Origin: Pampus argenteus
Taxonomy: Eukaryota > Chordata > Actinopteri > Scombriformes > Stromateidae
Length of the DNA: 64,000 nucleotides
NCBI GenBank assembly: GCA_036937835.1
Contig: CM072866.1
Span: 12,284,001-12,348,000 of the forward strand
Reading direction: 5' to 3'
In this document: positions 8,450 through 46,200 of the stretch, in pieces
Layout: every line of letters starts with the position of its first letter
How positions within the stretch are numbered: position 1 is the stretch's first letter
Position numbers and translations under genes: made by a program
Notes under the pieces: generated by a model
Seen by the model: the letters and a program-made list of their open reading frames with translations, nothing else
The model's database searches: none
Told to the model about the DNA's origin: nothing

Positions 8450-10110
8450 GAACTTCACGCTCTCCTAAAATTGTTTATTCATGCATGAAGATTCATTCAC
8501 CAGGTGTACTGATATGACAAATACACGACTTATTCCAAACATAATGAGAATAATTTACAATATGAGAAATAACTTGACAACCCCCCACCATTCCTTATAC
8601 ATATATTCCTTCATTTCAACATATATTAAATATTTTATAATATATAACAACATTAAAGACTGGGTAATATGAATCATATATAGTACAAATACTGTATTCA
8701 TTGCACATGTTTTGCAGTTTTATTGCTGTCAAAAAATACCCAGTGCTGGAATGACTGTTGAAAATGCACATTTTTCGAATGAGAAAGGGAATGGAGAGAA
8801 GGCACCTATGTGGATATATGTCATACATGCACCTAAGACACTCAAACACAAAACGGGTCAAAACATTGATATGTTTTTGTATGCAAAAAGAAATGTAGAA
8901 ATTATTAAAATAAATTGACGCTCTCTTGTCTTCATGTTCTATGCTGTTATATCCAGGTCAAAGACATCCCAGGTGCTCCCTGCAGTAATATTAGGATAAT
9001 ATAGCATTACTAGCAGTAGCAGTAGTATGTATGTACTCTCTCAGTGCAATAAAAAGCATTTTAAGTAACATAATAATGTAAATATATTATTTTACAATAG
9101 CGTTATCAATTATGAGGATCTCCTCACAACAATCAGATTTAGGTAATATCATTATTGTTGTGTTCTTTTGGTTTGACGCCATCCAAAATTTTAAAAATCA
9201 TTAGTTGTAGTTTTACAGTTGTGGAGGTGCCATCACTAGACAGTAAAGTTCTATTCTAATTTGGCCTTATTTTGTTTTAATACACTGTAAATTATACTTC
9301 AGATGATTGGTAGCAGGTGACTGAGAAAAAGACAAAAAGGAATGATTACCAGCATCAAGAACATCAGTCAGGTGTGTACAGTCATGCGTGTAATTGTTAT
9401 CAGCTTTGGCGGTCCACTGGACTTTTATATATAAAGGTCAGAGCTCAATTCCATTTATTACATTATCAGACATGCTTTTTTAACTGTCTTCCTCTATATT
9501 TTTTTCTGTGTTCTTTCTTTCTCCTCCTTTACGGCTTCTTGTACCTCCTCCATACTGGTACACTGTCTCCTGGCCTCAGAGCGAACACAGCTAGAGAAGG
9601 ATGTGTGGTGTCTGCTATTCACCTGGTAAACACAGAGCAAAGGGAGGCATGGTCATTTTGGGGGCTACAAGTTAGTTCTTTTTAATTTTGATTTATAGTA
9701 TAGCCAAACAACAAAACATCACAGTCAATTGTTTCTTATTTGGGGGTGTGTTTCAAAAATACCTGGCACGTGATTTTGTGCCGTGCACACATTCTGGACT
9801 ATGTACAGAAGACATTGTATGTTTATGGTACGAAAGATGTATCCAAGATATCAGAGTCAAATTTGCAGAAGACACAGGAGTGTTATATTTAGGTTGTAGA
9901 TTAGTGGCACTGTTGTACTGTCATCTGATGAAGTTTATCATAACAGGCTGCATGTAATAATGCTAATGATACAGTAAATAAATTATTTTAGATCAAATGT
10001 AAAAGATATGGGATTAATGCATTTTCAAATAATTTCCTTCTAACATAAAAATGAATTAAATTTCTAGACTTAATCTAACATTCTTTCTTGTTGTTAGTTA
10101 TAGTTGCTGG
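8450..10110. other. Intergenic spacer and likely micu3 3'UTR
   Basis: I see no gene here; the 122-codon frame at 9317-9685 resembles nothing known. The region next to 10117 should include the micu3 3'UTR. On the minus strand an AATAAA hexamer at 9454-9459 is the first clear poly(A) signal past the stop codon, implying a 3'UTR of about 0.66 kb. Confidence 0.4.
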
Positions 10111-10116
10111 TGATAC

Positions 10117-35664
<25,548 letters not shown>

Positions 35665-35727
35665 TACTGCTGCTGCACTGCTATGATTGTAACTTTGCGG
35701 GCAGCACCAAAACTATCGCGTTGCTTT

Positions 35728-35739
35728 TATCGCGAGATG
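35728..35739. promoter_or_regulatory. TCGCGAGA motif in the micu3 promoter
   Basis: TATCGCGAGATG contains the core of the TCTCGCGAGA element found in TATA-less vertebrate promoters. It sits about 65-75 bp upstream of the micu3 ATG in a CpG-bearing segment. The transcription start site is not visible. Confidence 0.45.
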
Positions 35740-35759
35740 TGGGTCACTCAGTTGACGCG

Positions 35760-38182
35760 GAGGCTGATAGCAAAGTCCCGTACAGACCGTGAACGCATTA
35801 TAAGGTTTTATTATGCGACCATGGTAGAATCCAACCAATAAACTGTTAAACTAAAACTGCTAATAGTCGATACATCAAATGTATGTAATAAGTATAATCT
35901 AATAAAAAAGTAATTGATAAATAATATAAAAAAAGTGTGATTAATCAAGTGGAGATATTGCTAATGATGGAAGCTGTTATTATAAATTGTGGGCCTAATT
36001 AGCTACCACAATGTATTTTTGTTTGTTTGTTTGCTTGTTTATATCAAATTTGAAGTACTCACAGGGAAATATTATGAAGAAAATGTACATGAAATATAAA
36101 AACTAGTCACTGCAGCAAAATGTCCCTGCCAGAATAGTAATATTAAACATTATATTGTTGGGATATTAGGCTATTACTGATGCTATGTGTACAACATTTT
36201 CATGTTGTAACTGGTGAAAATGAAAGAAAGCCATTATGAAGCATTTATACTGTTGGCTATTTTGTCTTTTTTTTTTTTAATAACAATGCATCATATTTTT
36301 TAAATTGACATGTTTTGTGTATAGAAATTAATTTGTAAAGTAGCTTATGGTAAACATCAATCTTCCTCTGAAATGTAGTGAAGTAGAAGTCTAATGGAAA
36401 CACTCATGCAAAGTATACATATATCAAAGGCATACTTAAGTACACTTGAGTAAATGTACTTTCCACCTGTACCTTTCTGTCAACTGCATACTGAGACAAA
36501 CATGCAAAATCTATTGCAAATTACATTCAAAAGCAGCAGCATTTGTTGAAAGTCTACTATATCTTGCAAAAAGGTGAGTCTTAATGTTGGAATCAACATG
36601 AAAGACATCTCAACTTACATGAGAAAAATTAAAACTGACCAATGATGTCAACATTTTGTCAATCTTCACTTTTCATTGAGGGTCAATGTGGTATCAAATT
36701 TCTAGTGGGAAGTGTGACATCAAAGCAGCCAATGGAGAGCAGATATCAAACGAATATCAAAGATGAACTCTCCATTTAAGTCTTTACATGTAGGACTAAT
36801 GCTAACCTGGTGGGGCTTTTCACATAGCTTTGATGCTGAGAGAATAAAGGAGAGAGGTCTAATAGATGGGCCTGTCACCTGTTCACACTTGAAGCACAGT
36901 GGATCACTAACTTATAAGCTCCATGTAGTCAAAAGTTGAAAACAGATCAAACAAGGACTATCAAAACCTCTTGGTAGAAATAAACCCTACAAGTTGAATA
37001 TTACAACCTTAATTTGTTCCTTTGGTTTCTAGTTTGCTCATAACCCAAAGATTAGTCCATTATAGTGACTAATCATGACAATAGGTTTCCAATTGGTTGA
37101 TAATGGCTGATGGAGATGTTTAATAATTAATGCAAAATTACAGTTGACCCCCTCAAGATGTTGATAGATCCCCATTCAGTTTCACTTATTTGACAAAGAT
37201 TTCATTAACTAATCATTGTTTAATGAAGCCCTTTTTTTGAACATGTATATGTAATAAGAACACCAAACAGAGAAATATTTGATCGTGGACAAAAACTGCA
37301 TTTGACAACACTTTCTGCTGTGGTTGATTTTTGAATTCTTGGACTATCTGTGAGGTAATAGTGGTAAAGTTGAAACATCAGAATCTTATGTAAATAGGAG
37401 AAATTATGCTGAAAGTCTTCATTTTGATGGGGGTCTTCTGGGTGCAGCTATCAAGGACTGTCAGAGTTATACAGTCCCATGTTTGGAAACAACTTGCATT
37501 AATAACTTCTAGACTACTTATTCAGTTATTCCATTATTATATAGATTTGATTCTAATTTCTTTGTGTGTGTATGTGTGGGTGTCTGCGTGTGTGTGTGTG
37601 TGTGTGTGTGTGTGGATGCAGGGGGGATAGGGAGAAGGATATAACCCTGGGGGCCTCCCCCTCCTCCTTCATATAGAAATGTTGGCGACGTGATGGCCCT
37701 CACTTTCTGTCCCATGTCCCATAAACAAAGTAGTAAACCAAGAAAATTACATTTTAAAGCAAACCATGTGTCTCTGGGAACTGTTCACTTGCACGGTGCA
37801 AGTAGGTGCGCGTGGAAATGTGGCGTGGTAGTTGACATCTCCGTTGTAACCGGGTCGATATCCAATACACGAGGATCCGATCAGCCTGGAGGTGATTCCG
37901 ATCGACCCTGTCTCTAAAAAAGTTATTTTTGCTGGTCATAAATACTAATGAACCGAGGGAAAGAGGGAAAAGGACGCACGCCACACACATAGATATTCTC
38001 TCAATCTGTCTCACTTACCCACACACACACACAGACACACATACAGACACAGACACACACACGGTAAAGGAGGAAAGAAACCAAGCACACAACATAATGC
38101 AAAACGCTGTCCCACAATGCCTCAGTCTTTCTGTCGTGCTTGAGAAATCGACATGAGTGTAAAACGACCTGCTTATAACAAC

Positions 38183-38221
<39 letters not shown>

Positions 38222-39900
38222 CTGCACCTTCAACTCATTTATCAATGCGACTCCCAGGGGAGGGGGCAGCTGTGAGTGCGCGTGTATTTGTGTGCGCGAG
38301 CGCATGTCTGTATAGCAGCCAAAATCAATGCCATATAGGCTAAACATGGGCCCCTGTTCAGATAAAAATACTGTCTACATGAACATTTGGTCCAATGTGG
38401 TTAAGAAACTCATATTTGAGCAAGCAGTAGAAAAAATAATATTAAAAAAAGATGGACACACCAGGCCAGCATTAAAGTAAACGTATCTTATCTTCGTATC
38501 TTAAATCACTGTGATATATGTGTGTGTAAATATGTAAATTCGTAGAAATAGGCTAATGTATTTCCCTGCCACTATTAAATCAAATTAAACTGCAAATCTT
38601 TATTCTGCAAAGTATTTTGAATGTAAGAGATATATTAGATGGAAGTTATGATCAATACAAAGATTTATGCATGACAAACTCCGTTTAAGAATGAACAGCT
38701 ACTGATTTTCTGAAGTCCTCCAAGTGTCAAGTATCGGGGTATTTTCTAAGCCTGCAGTTCAAACAGGTATATTCCCTTCTTCAGGTTGTTATTGCCTGAT
38801 CTCCTTACAAGATCTCTCCACTTTGAAGCCCGTGTGTCTTTGATTCGTCTTTTAAGACCACAATTAAGGATATATATGGGCTCCTGCGCTGTTCAAAGCA
38901 TCGTGGAAAGATCAATGAAGGGATTGACAGTCAAGTGATGTCGTTTGCACAGGTGTGTGTGAGTGCGTGTGTGCGCGACTGTGTGTTTGTGTGTCTGTGC
39001 GGGCGCTGTAAACGTGCGGCTGGGTTACATAAAACGGGGGCCATAAATCAACTGAGTGCGAAAATTACGCAAATGGGGGCTTTCCTTCTCTCTCCGCAGC
39101 ACCTGAGTCATTTCGAAACGGGGGCGTGGGGTTGTAAAGCGTTTAGGGTAATGGCAATATCACTTTCATGCTGTTTGACATATACACAGACTCTCTCTTT
39201 CGCTCCATGTCCATTTTTAACACACAGGTTGCATTTGGAGTGCGCACCTTCACAAACAATCGCACACTTTAAATTGTCCCATAAGCATATATTTTATATG
39301 AGCTGCACTCTGGGAAGCATTGGGGGAAGAAAAAAAAACATGTCAGGCAAATTTTCATTAGTAGTTTTTAATTTCGTCTCCAAATCCCTGCGCTCTCTCC
39401 ACAGAAACTGAACATCAAAGGTGAGACAGGAGAAGACGAGCAGGGGGATGAAGGGGCTCCGTTTCAAACGGGAACAAAAATGCGCCATAAAGGGAGGAGA
39501 ACGGCCCATTTGCATAAAAGACAACTCGGGGTGAATTTATACACCGAGTATGTTATGTGTGAAGTGCAGTGTACCAGTCTCATACTGCTGCTGGAGGAAC
39601 TGAGAGAGCAGAGGATACAGCAGAAATAAAAGGACGAATTAAGGTGGTGAGGAGAAGGGGCAGAGAGAGAGAGAGAGACATAGATAAACAGAGAGAGAGA
39701 GAGAGAGAGAGAAGGGAAAACCCTGATGTGCACCGGAGCAAAGGGGAGTATCCCGATGTGAAGAGGAGAGAGAGGGAGCGACAGAGGAGAGGAGAGAGGG
39801 ATAAATAGCAGAAGAGAGGAGGAGAAGGGACACGGGTTGCTGCAACCGGGATACCTACAAACATCAAGATAAAGCGGGACTTTAATCAGATGACTGTCTA
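35760..39900. other. Divergent intergenic region, micu3 to fgf20
   Basis: No gene. It contains (GT)n at 37.58-37.61 kb, (AC)n at 38.18-38.22 kb, and a CpG-bearing, non-repetitive stretch at about 37.80-37.92 kb. A second CpG-bearing stretch is at 38.93-39.14 kb and a GA-rich purine stretch at 39.65-39.81 kb. The CpG-bearing parts are candidate regulatory sequence for fgf20. Confidence 0.5.
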
Positions 39901-40047
39901 ATTAACTGTGCTGGAGACTGCGCCAAAACGTGCACTCATTGGGGATTTTTTTTTCCGCCCTCCCTCCAACTTTTCTTGTTCCCTGCTTCACCGGCTGCAC
40001 ATCGAGGCTCTCTGCTCATCACTTGGATCTCCGGTGTCTTATCTGTG

Positions 40048-40372
40048 ATGGGGGCAGCGGCCGAGGTTGGGGGATTCAACGGATTTCTGGACAGCTTTGG
40101 CCCCGCGGGTGGCGCTCCGGCTCCCGTTGGCTCTCATTTCGTTCTCACCCCAGCCGGGGCGGTGGACTACAACACTGTAACGGGACTGATGATGGGGGGA
40201 CAGGGACAGGAGCACCTGGTGTCCGCGGAAAGGCTGTCCCGTAGCCTGACGGACCTCAGTCATCTGCAGGGTATTCTGAGGCGGCGGCAGCTCTACTGCA
40301 GGACCGGCTTCCACCTGGAGATCCGTCCTGACGGTACCGTGCAGGGCACCAGGACCGACCACAGCAGATTCG
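40048..40372 (+). CDS. fgf20: fgf20 exon 1
   Basis: 108 codons plus one base, ending DHSRF-G with donor GTACAA. The upstream 5'UTR is GC-rich and follows a GA-rich purine tract. No in-frame upstream ATG is seen in the preceding 70 bp. Confidence 0.93.
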
Positions 40373-40570
40373 GTACAAACCTCTTTACAATATATTATTA
40401 TTATTATTCTTATTGTTATAACTCTTGCTATTGTTTATTATTAATAGTAGTAGTGGTAGTAATAGCAGAAAGATGAGTAGTATAACAATTTATTACTATC
40501 CCAATGTGGAATTTATGCTATAGGTTCTTGCTGACATTCTGACAGGTATCTTTGTGGTGGAGGCACTGGA

Positions 40571-40623
<53 letters not shown>

Positions 40624-42034
40624 TTATATGTTTAATCTTAAAGCGTTGATTTTGACGGTCATTGCATCATACTAGTAAGCAGTGTATTGAAATATTTGAT
40701 TTAAAAAGGCAATAAAGGAGAAGGTGGTGGTTCAAACTCAGGACATTGGGGTATCATAGCTGCATCACCACCTATTGGTGCACCCACTTTATATAACTAT
40801 GTAAGCTATTAATATAACATGATAATAAGCCATACAGGCTACTATAATCAGATGCTAATATTATATGTAGCAGCCTACGACTACTGTGATGCCAGCTGCT
40901 GCTGCTGCTGCTGCTGCTACAACACTAAGCTATAGTCAATGTTTCCACCAAGAGATGTAATGCATCTAGTGAAACTGAATTTATTTATTTTTTAAAAAGC
41001 TTGCCAGGTGGGACAACAAGATTATTTAATGTTTGCACATTTCTTTGAGATTAGATTGAAAGCTTCCCTTGACTTTTACCAGCCAATCTTCAGTTATCAA
41101 GATGAACAGCTACAGTTTAGAGATCAAAAGTAGACCACTCTGAGATTTATTTTACTGCTGCAAGGCTGTAGCACTTCTGGCACTTGATTAATTCCATTTC
41201 AGACTTGGATGCAACTTCACGCCTGAGGCCATACAAGGCATCCAGCTTTGTTTATCAGTCAGCTGGTTAAATGTACTGGATTTTTTGTTTTTAGTGCAGG
41301 TAAAGTTTGGTCTGACAGTCAACCTTCATGTGTGGTTTGGTTAGTACATCAGGTTTTTGACAAATATGTGATATTGGAGGATATTGTAGGTAGAATATCT
41401 GTGGACTACAATGACAGATCAAAGATGCAAAACATGTGAACCACATGAAAATGCATTTATTGGGTCATTTTGGAAAAATGTGTCTGCCAAATGAATGTAA
41501 TGTAATCTAATGTGATATAATGTGTGTGCAGGTATTTTGGAGTTTATCAGTCTAGCAGTGGGACTGGTCAGCATCAGAGGGGTGGACAGTGGTCTCTACC
41601 TCGCCATGAACAGCAAGGGAGAACTGTATGGCTCGGTGAGTACACTAATGAACACACACTAAACAGATGTGCATTTCAAACTGTGGCGTACACCAGTTCT
41701 CAACATATTTGATGTGTGTCCCACTGCCAGCAGGTGGCACATTTTGCACCATAAAACTCACTTTTCCTCTTTCTCTTTCTTTCTGCAGAACAAGCTGTCA
41801 GCAGAATGTGTTTTTAGGGAGCAGTTTGAAGAAAACTGGTACAACACCTACTCCTCCAACATCTACCGTCACGGAGAAAAAGGTGCATTTTACTTTGTTG
41901 CTCTAAATAAAGATGGGACATCCCGGGATGGAACAAGGTCAAGGCGGCATCAGAGGTTCACTCACTTCCTACCGAGGCCAGTTGACCCAGACAGGGTACC
42001 GGAGCTGTACAGGGACATACTGGGCCAGAGCTGA
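40048..42034 (+). CDS. fgf20: fgf20, fibroblast growth factor 20 (3 coding exons)
   Basis: A secreted paracrine FGF of the FGF9/16/20 subfamily that signals through FGF receptors with heparan sulfate. Exons 40048-40372, 41532-41635 and 41789-42034 join to 675 nt, 224 residues. The ATG has G at -3 and +4. The N-terminus (AEVGGFNGFLDSF, VGSHFVLTPAG) resembles FGF20. The core has LRRRQLYCRTGFHLEI, EFISLAVGLVSIRGVDSGLY and FREQFEENWYNTYSSN, and the end is FTHFLPRPVDPDRVPELY. There is no cleavable signal peptide; the subfamily uses an N-terminal segment and the hydrophobic EFISLAVGLVSI for secretion. The 104-nt middle exon is typical of the family. The C-terminus (RDILGQS) is FGF9-like, but micu3 linkage favours fgf20. 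Confidence 0.94.
40573..40619. repeat. (AC)n microsatellite in fgf20 intron 1
   Basis: Perfect AC run of about 47 bp, 200 bp after the exon 1 donor. Confidence 0.95.
40895..40918 (+). repeat. (GCT)8 trinucleotide repeat in fgf20 intron 1
   Basis: Eight perfect GCT (CTG-type) units in the transcribed strand of intron 1. Confidence 0.95.
41532..41635 (+). CDS. fgf20: fgf20 exon 2
   Basis: 104 nt encoding residues 109-143, GILEFISLAVGLVSIRGVDS then GLYLAMNSKGELYGS. Acceptor GTGTGCAG, donor GTGAGT, phase 0 out. It carries the central hydrophobic segment used for secretion. Confidence 0.95.
41789..42034 (+). CDS. fgf20: fgf20 exon 3 (last coding)
   Basis: Encodes residues 144-224 and TGA at 42032-42034: NKLSAECVFREQFEENWYNT onward. 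The heparin-binding region is NKDGTSRDGTRSRRHQRF. The usual Arg-Arg of GRRYFVAL is Ala-Phe here (GAFYFVAL). Acceptor TTCTGCAG; the preceding intron is 153 bp. Confidence 0.95.
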   Translation, partial: NKLSAECVFREQFEENWYNTYSSNIYRHGEKGAFYFVALNKDGTSRDGTRSRRHQRFTHFLPRPVDPDRVPELYRDILGQS

Positions 42035-42984
42035 AACTGAAGGTGTTAACCCTTCAGAGTCAGTCTGAACTGGAAATTGATCCAAGTGCACCTAACGCCG
42101 ACCCCCTCATCAGGGAGGTGGAAGATCATAAAAAGGGATCATATGAGGTGCACCAAATCCACTCTTCCCACTGCTGGCATGGATGAAAGAACAGAATGGC
42201 CAGGGAGTTTGACTGAATAGCACCAGGGATCTGGGAAGATGTGAAGAGAATACCTGCCCCCTCCAATACTATCCCTTTATTGGCCTATGCAGAGGCCCTG
42301 GTGGCCAAACAGATAATTTATGGATTTCCTTTGAGTTTCAATTTCTTAAATCCAACTACCTGCTGGTCCAAACTGCATGTTCAAGGGGACAAAAATGTGG
42401 AACTGATAGTTGAGATTAACTACCAGCTGCTAGTACGTTTTTTTTTTCTGCTCTGGCTGGTACGTCCTGTCAATTCCACTGTTTTCAGTAGGCCTTTTAT
42501 TTTATTCTAAACACTACTGTGGCTGCTAAGTACACTATTTCTTAAAATGCATAATCCACTATACAGTGTGGCTGGTTTACACAAAAAGGTAGTTTAATGC
42601 ACTGGAAAGGAGCCATGTTTAGTTTGGGAAAATGGTCTGAGAGCTGGTGCAATCACCTGTATCGGACTGAATGTTGTTGTGAAGTGGATGGACTCTGAAA
42701 TCGAAAAGACAGATGCTGCTCAGAAAATGCAACTTTTCTTCAAAGTGCATGAGGAATAAGAGAAGAACTGGTTCCATGGAGTTTTATAAGGACTTCTTCT
42801 GTGGTTCCTTGTGGCGTAGTACTGCGTTGTTCTGAGACTGTTCCAGAGACTCATGAAGGAATTCTGACTGCTGTCAACAACGAGACACAAAGCCAACAAA
42901 GACACCTTTACAAACATGTTGACAGATTTTATTCTTATTTATGAGGTTTTGTTTCTTAGGACATACAGTATATTTATTTCATAT

Positions 42985-42997
42985 ATTTATTTATTTT
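42985..42997 (+). promoter_or_regulatory. AU-rich element in the fgf20 3'UTR
   Basis: ATTTATTTATTTT has two overlapping ATTTA pentamers and the nonamer-like TTATTTATT. A further TATTTATTT lies at 42971-42979. Such clusters recruit mRNA-decay factors, which would suit a short-lived growth-factor message. Confidence 0.5.
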
Positions 42998-43026
42998 GAG
43001 AATATATTTTTACAGGTATGAGATCA

Positions 43027-43037
43027 AATAAAATAAA
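43027..43037 (+). terminator. fgf20: fgf20 poly(A) signal
   Basis: Two overlapping AATAAA hexamers, followed at 43.05-43.09 kb by a GT-rich segment (TTTTTTGTGAATTGTGTGTC) suited to CstF binding. This is the first strong signal after the stop codon. Confidence 0.65.
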
Positions 43038-43059
43038 AAAAAGCAATGAGAGATTTTTT

Positions 43060-45560
43060 GTGAATTGTGTGTCATCATGGTGTTTTCTGGTTGAAGGATG
43101 TACTTTCATGTCAGATTGCCCCTGACTTTTTGTTCACAGTGTAGAACTTTAATAGGCTTCTCTAGGATATAATTAGCTACAAAATCTGGGATATGAGTCA
43201 GAAATTATTCTTTCCCAGTCAAAAACAGCACAGTGCAGTTGTTGTTGGTGAACAAAAGAGTTTTTAAAAAAATGGTTACAGTGGCAATTACAATCATAAA
43301 GTTTTGGGAAAAGAATGGTTCAAATTGATGAAACAGAGACTAAGCCATTGTAACGTTCAGTCCCCAGTATGAGTCAAACTACAAAACCCTGTGTCTCACA
43401 ATTTACAGCTTTCTGTTAAAAATTTGTTATCTTTAACCCCAAACCAAGGCTTCTCAAGTAATGAGTCATTTTTTTCAAACTTTAGAAAAGCTGCTCCAAA
43501 GCCACAGCTGAGCAGGACTGAAAAGTACTCCCTGTGACTAGGAAAAAGACTCATGTAACATTGCTGTAGTGCCTCTTTAATATATTGATCTACAGATTGA
43601 TGGATATATCTCAAAGTACAAACAGCACAAACCTGCATATTGGGTTCTCTCCATATCCATTTATAATCATTTGACTGTTGGACATATCTTAGCTGATAAT
43701 GCTCATGAGATCTGTCAGTAAAACAAAGGCAAAAGATGTCATATCTTATATTTGCATGTATATTGATTTCTGGTCAAGTCCTCCATCTTTTAACAGCTAT
43801 TGTTGCTAGAACTAGCAATGTGTTGGCAAGTGGTGTGCAAACCCTTGGAAGAGCCTGGCAACATAGTTATGGGCTGGATTAATTAAACAAATAATAAAGA
43901 ATGGGTCATCTGTTATGTTCTGCTGAGAGATGGCTCAATTTTACATTTATTAATATTAATACAACTAGCTGTTACTTTGAAGCTGTCACTGACAAGGAGT
44001 GTGGAGCTAGAATATGGCCGCTTTGTTACAGGTTAGATGTGTCATTTGGTAGCTCACAGCTCCAAATCAAGCCTATAGAAACAAAGAAAAAAGAACAGAT
44101 CCAATAAAAATCGATTGCTAGGTTGCATGCTTTACTTTTCCCACCCACTACAGCAATAGCAATAACTAAAGGACTGCACAACGTAAATTGAGGGATGCTC
44201 CTGCAGTGTCACCATGAAAAAAGATATCAGGCTCAATAACGGTTACACACAGCCAAAGCTGTAAACTGTCTAGAACTGCTGGGCTACAATACTGAAGGAA
44301 GGCAACAACCATGAAACTACGAACTCCACCATGTTTTATTAATGTCACAATACAACGTATACCTCTAAATCATTCAAGCCTTTCACACACAAACATGACT
44401 GTGTTGTTCGCTTACTTCACAATGAAAAATGATTGTCTTGAATTCCTTAAACAATTTCCTATGTTACTAAAAAGTAATTGTCCGTGTCCTCTCTTTGGGC
44501 TGTTTCCATTGTTATTAATGAAAATCCTATTCTATAAGCACTGAAAACATTTTTGTAGATGAAATAGAATATGTCACATACATGGATATGAAAAGAGACA
44601 GTGGAAAAGAACAACTGGTTAGGAGCATGGTTCATCCTAAACACATAGACAGAGTGATGGGGGGTAATGGGAAAGGAAGAGAAAAATAACATGAAGTCAT
44701 CTGTGTGAAGAGTCAGCGTGTGCTTCCTCTGACAGACACCGCAATTAGACAAGTGACTGGCAGGCCGAGTGTTCTGCTGCAGTCTTTCATCCTCCCCTTT
44801 ATCTTTCTCTTCATCCGCCTGTCTCGAGTGAGTCATCCTTTTTTTTTTCTTACGATACCTAAGACGTATTTGACCAGATGTCACTCTGACATAAGGAGTA
44901 AGAGACCTAGATGAGACAGAAAGAGGAGTGTTGGTGTTAGAAAATGGTGTAGCAAGGCGAAGAAAGACAGGTATGAGTGGTGATGTGTGTGATCATTATT
45001 TTGTGTGTCTCTCTTGCAGACAAAGAGCACAGCTTGACAGCATTTCTTTTAATTTAAAGGTCAAAATGTCAACATTGACCTTGGTGACAAGACAATCTAC
45101 AATTCCATCACACCGGGACAAACTCATGTAATATAATCAAAAACTCCAGAGCAGCTACTAAAATGACTTCAACTTGAGATCGTTTTGTCAATCTTGTTGC
45201 ATGTTTGTGTTTGACAATGCATCTTTACATATTCTAATGATTCAACAGTAATCAGATAAAGGTAATACTGTGACGATGGAGTGAAACTGGATTAAGCATA
45301 GTTCAGTTACCAGAGCTCAGTTACTTGTCCATCTTTTGAATTGGCCTACTTTGGCTCACACGGGACTAGAGTTACCTGTGGACCACATGTGATGCAGGAA
45401 TTTACCCCCCACGTAATGTGTAGTCACCTTTATTCTAAGTGGAATGCAATGCTTGGACCACCACAATGTGACAACCACAGGAGCCCTGCACATTTTGGAT
45501 GGGAGTGAAAAGCCTGACTGACCTTTCGCAGTGTTCCGTTATATCTGGCCTATGTTGGTC
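43060..45560. other. Intergenic, no gene seen
   Basis: AT-rich sequence without recognisable exons, RNA genes or strong repeats. Frames of up to 141 codons here do not resemble any family. Confidence 0.6.
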
Positions 45561-45599
45561 TGACACTAGCGGTGGAATGTAACTGAATACATTTCCTCA

Positions 45600-46200
45600 T
45601 TTACTGTATTTAAACAGGACATATTGTGCTTTTTCTGATTTGCTGTTCTTTATATGAGGTCAGATGTGTATGTTAAAGATGGTCATATTCCAAAACTTGA
45701 GGTTAATGTATGTAGAAATGCTCCCTGTAAGTCAAAAGCCCAGGTTTCAGCCGGCTCAGAAAGCTTTATTCTACCTTGCTGACAGTTTGACGTCAGGTCA
45801 TTATGCATGCCCATAAATGGCTGTCCATTCTGTAGCATTTGTTGCTAAGGTTGTTGCTAAGGTTTTTTTTCCATGAGTTGTTTGCATTGTCCAAGTTGAC
45901 ATTTTTAGTAAGAAAAAAATGTAATGTAAAAATCCTTTACTATAGGTTGTTGATGCAGCCTCTGCAGCTGACTGAAGTTTCAGGGCAGCTTCTAAGAGCT
46001 GGCCAATCAGAACAGAGTGGGCTCCTTTGTAGGCGGGCCTTAAAGAGACAGGAGTCAAAACAGACAGAGAGACTGTTTCAGACAGAGGCTGAACTGAGGG
46101 GCTACATAAAGGGTCAAAAGGGTTGAACTGTAAATCAAGATATTCCAGCAGACCTGCAAATGTGCATAAACTTAATTTGAGTATTCCAGTTTAAGCTATT
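45600..46200 (+). repeat. Dispersed fish repeat, probable non-autonomous transposon
   Basis: The block runs from GGACATATTGTGCTTTTTCT past GGCCAATCAGAACAGAGTGG and CTTAAAGAGACAGGAGTC to TTTCAGACAGAGGCTGAACT. I recall this combination of words from a repeat present in many copies in percomorph genomes. It has no coding capacity and the exact ends are not determined. Confidence 0.5.

Larger units (their letters stand above)
42035..43060 (+). other. fgf20: fgf20 3'UTR
   Basis: About 1 kb between the stop codon and the poly(A) signals, with no other ORF of note. It ends in an AT-rich segment with the AU-rich element. Confidence 0.6.

Noticed and set aside
7390..8450. First exon of zdhhc2
   Set aside because: The position fits human synteny, but no palmitoyltransferase N-terminal sequence is readable on the minus strand.
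9317..9685. 122-codon plus-strand ORF downstream of micu3
   Set aside because: Its start codon is not ATG, no domain is recognisable, and it probably overlaps the micu3 3'UTR on the other strand.
39930..40244. Alternative reading frame overlapping fgf20 exon 1
   Set aside because: It starts at a GTG and encodes nothing recognisable; the FGF frame from ATG 40048 is clear.
40048..42034. Calling the FGF gene fgf9 or fgf16
   Set aside because: The last residues are FGF9-like, but the N-terminal AEVGGF...VGSHF pattern and head-to-head linkage to micu3 fit fgf20. FGF9 is linked to MICU2, and the EF-hand gene here is clearly MICU3.
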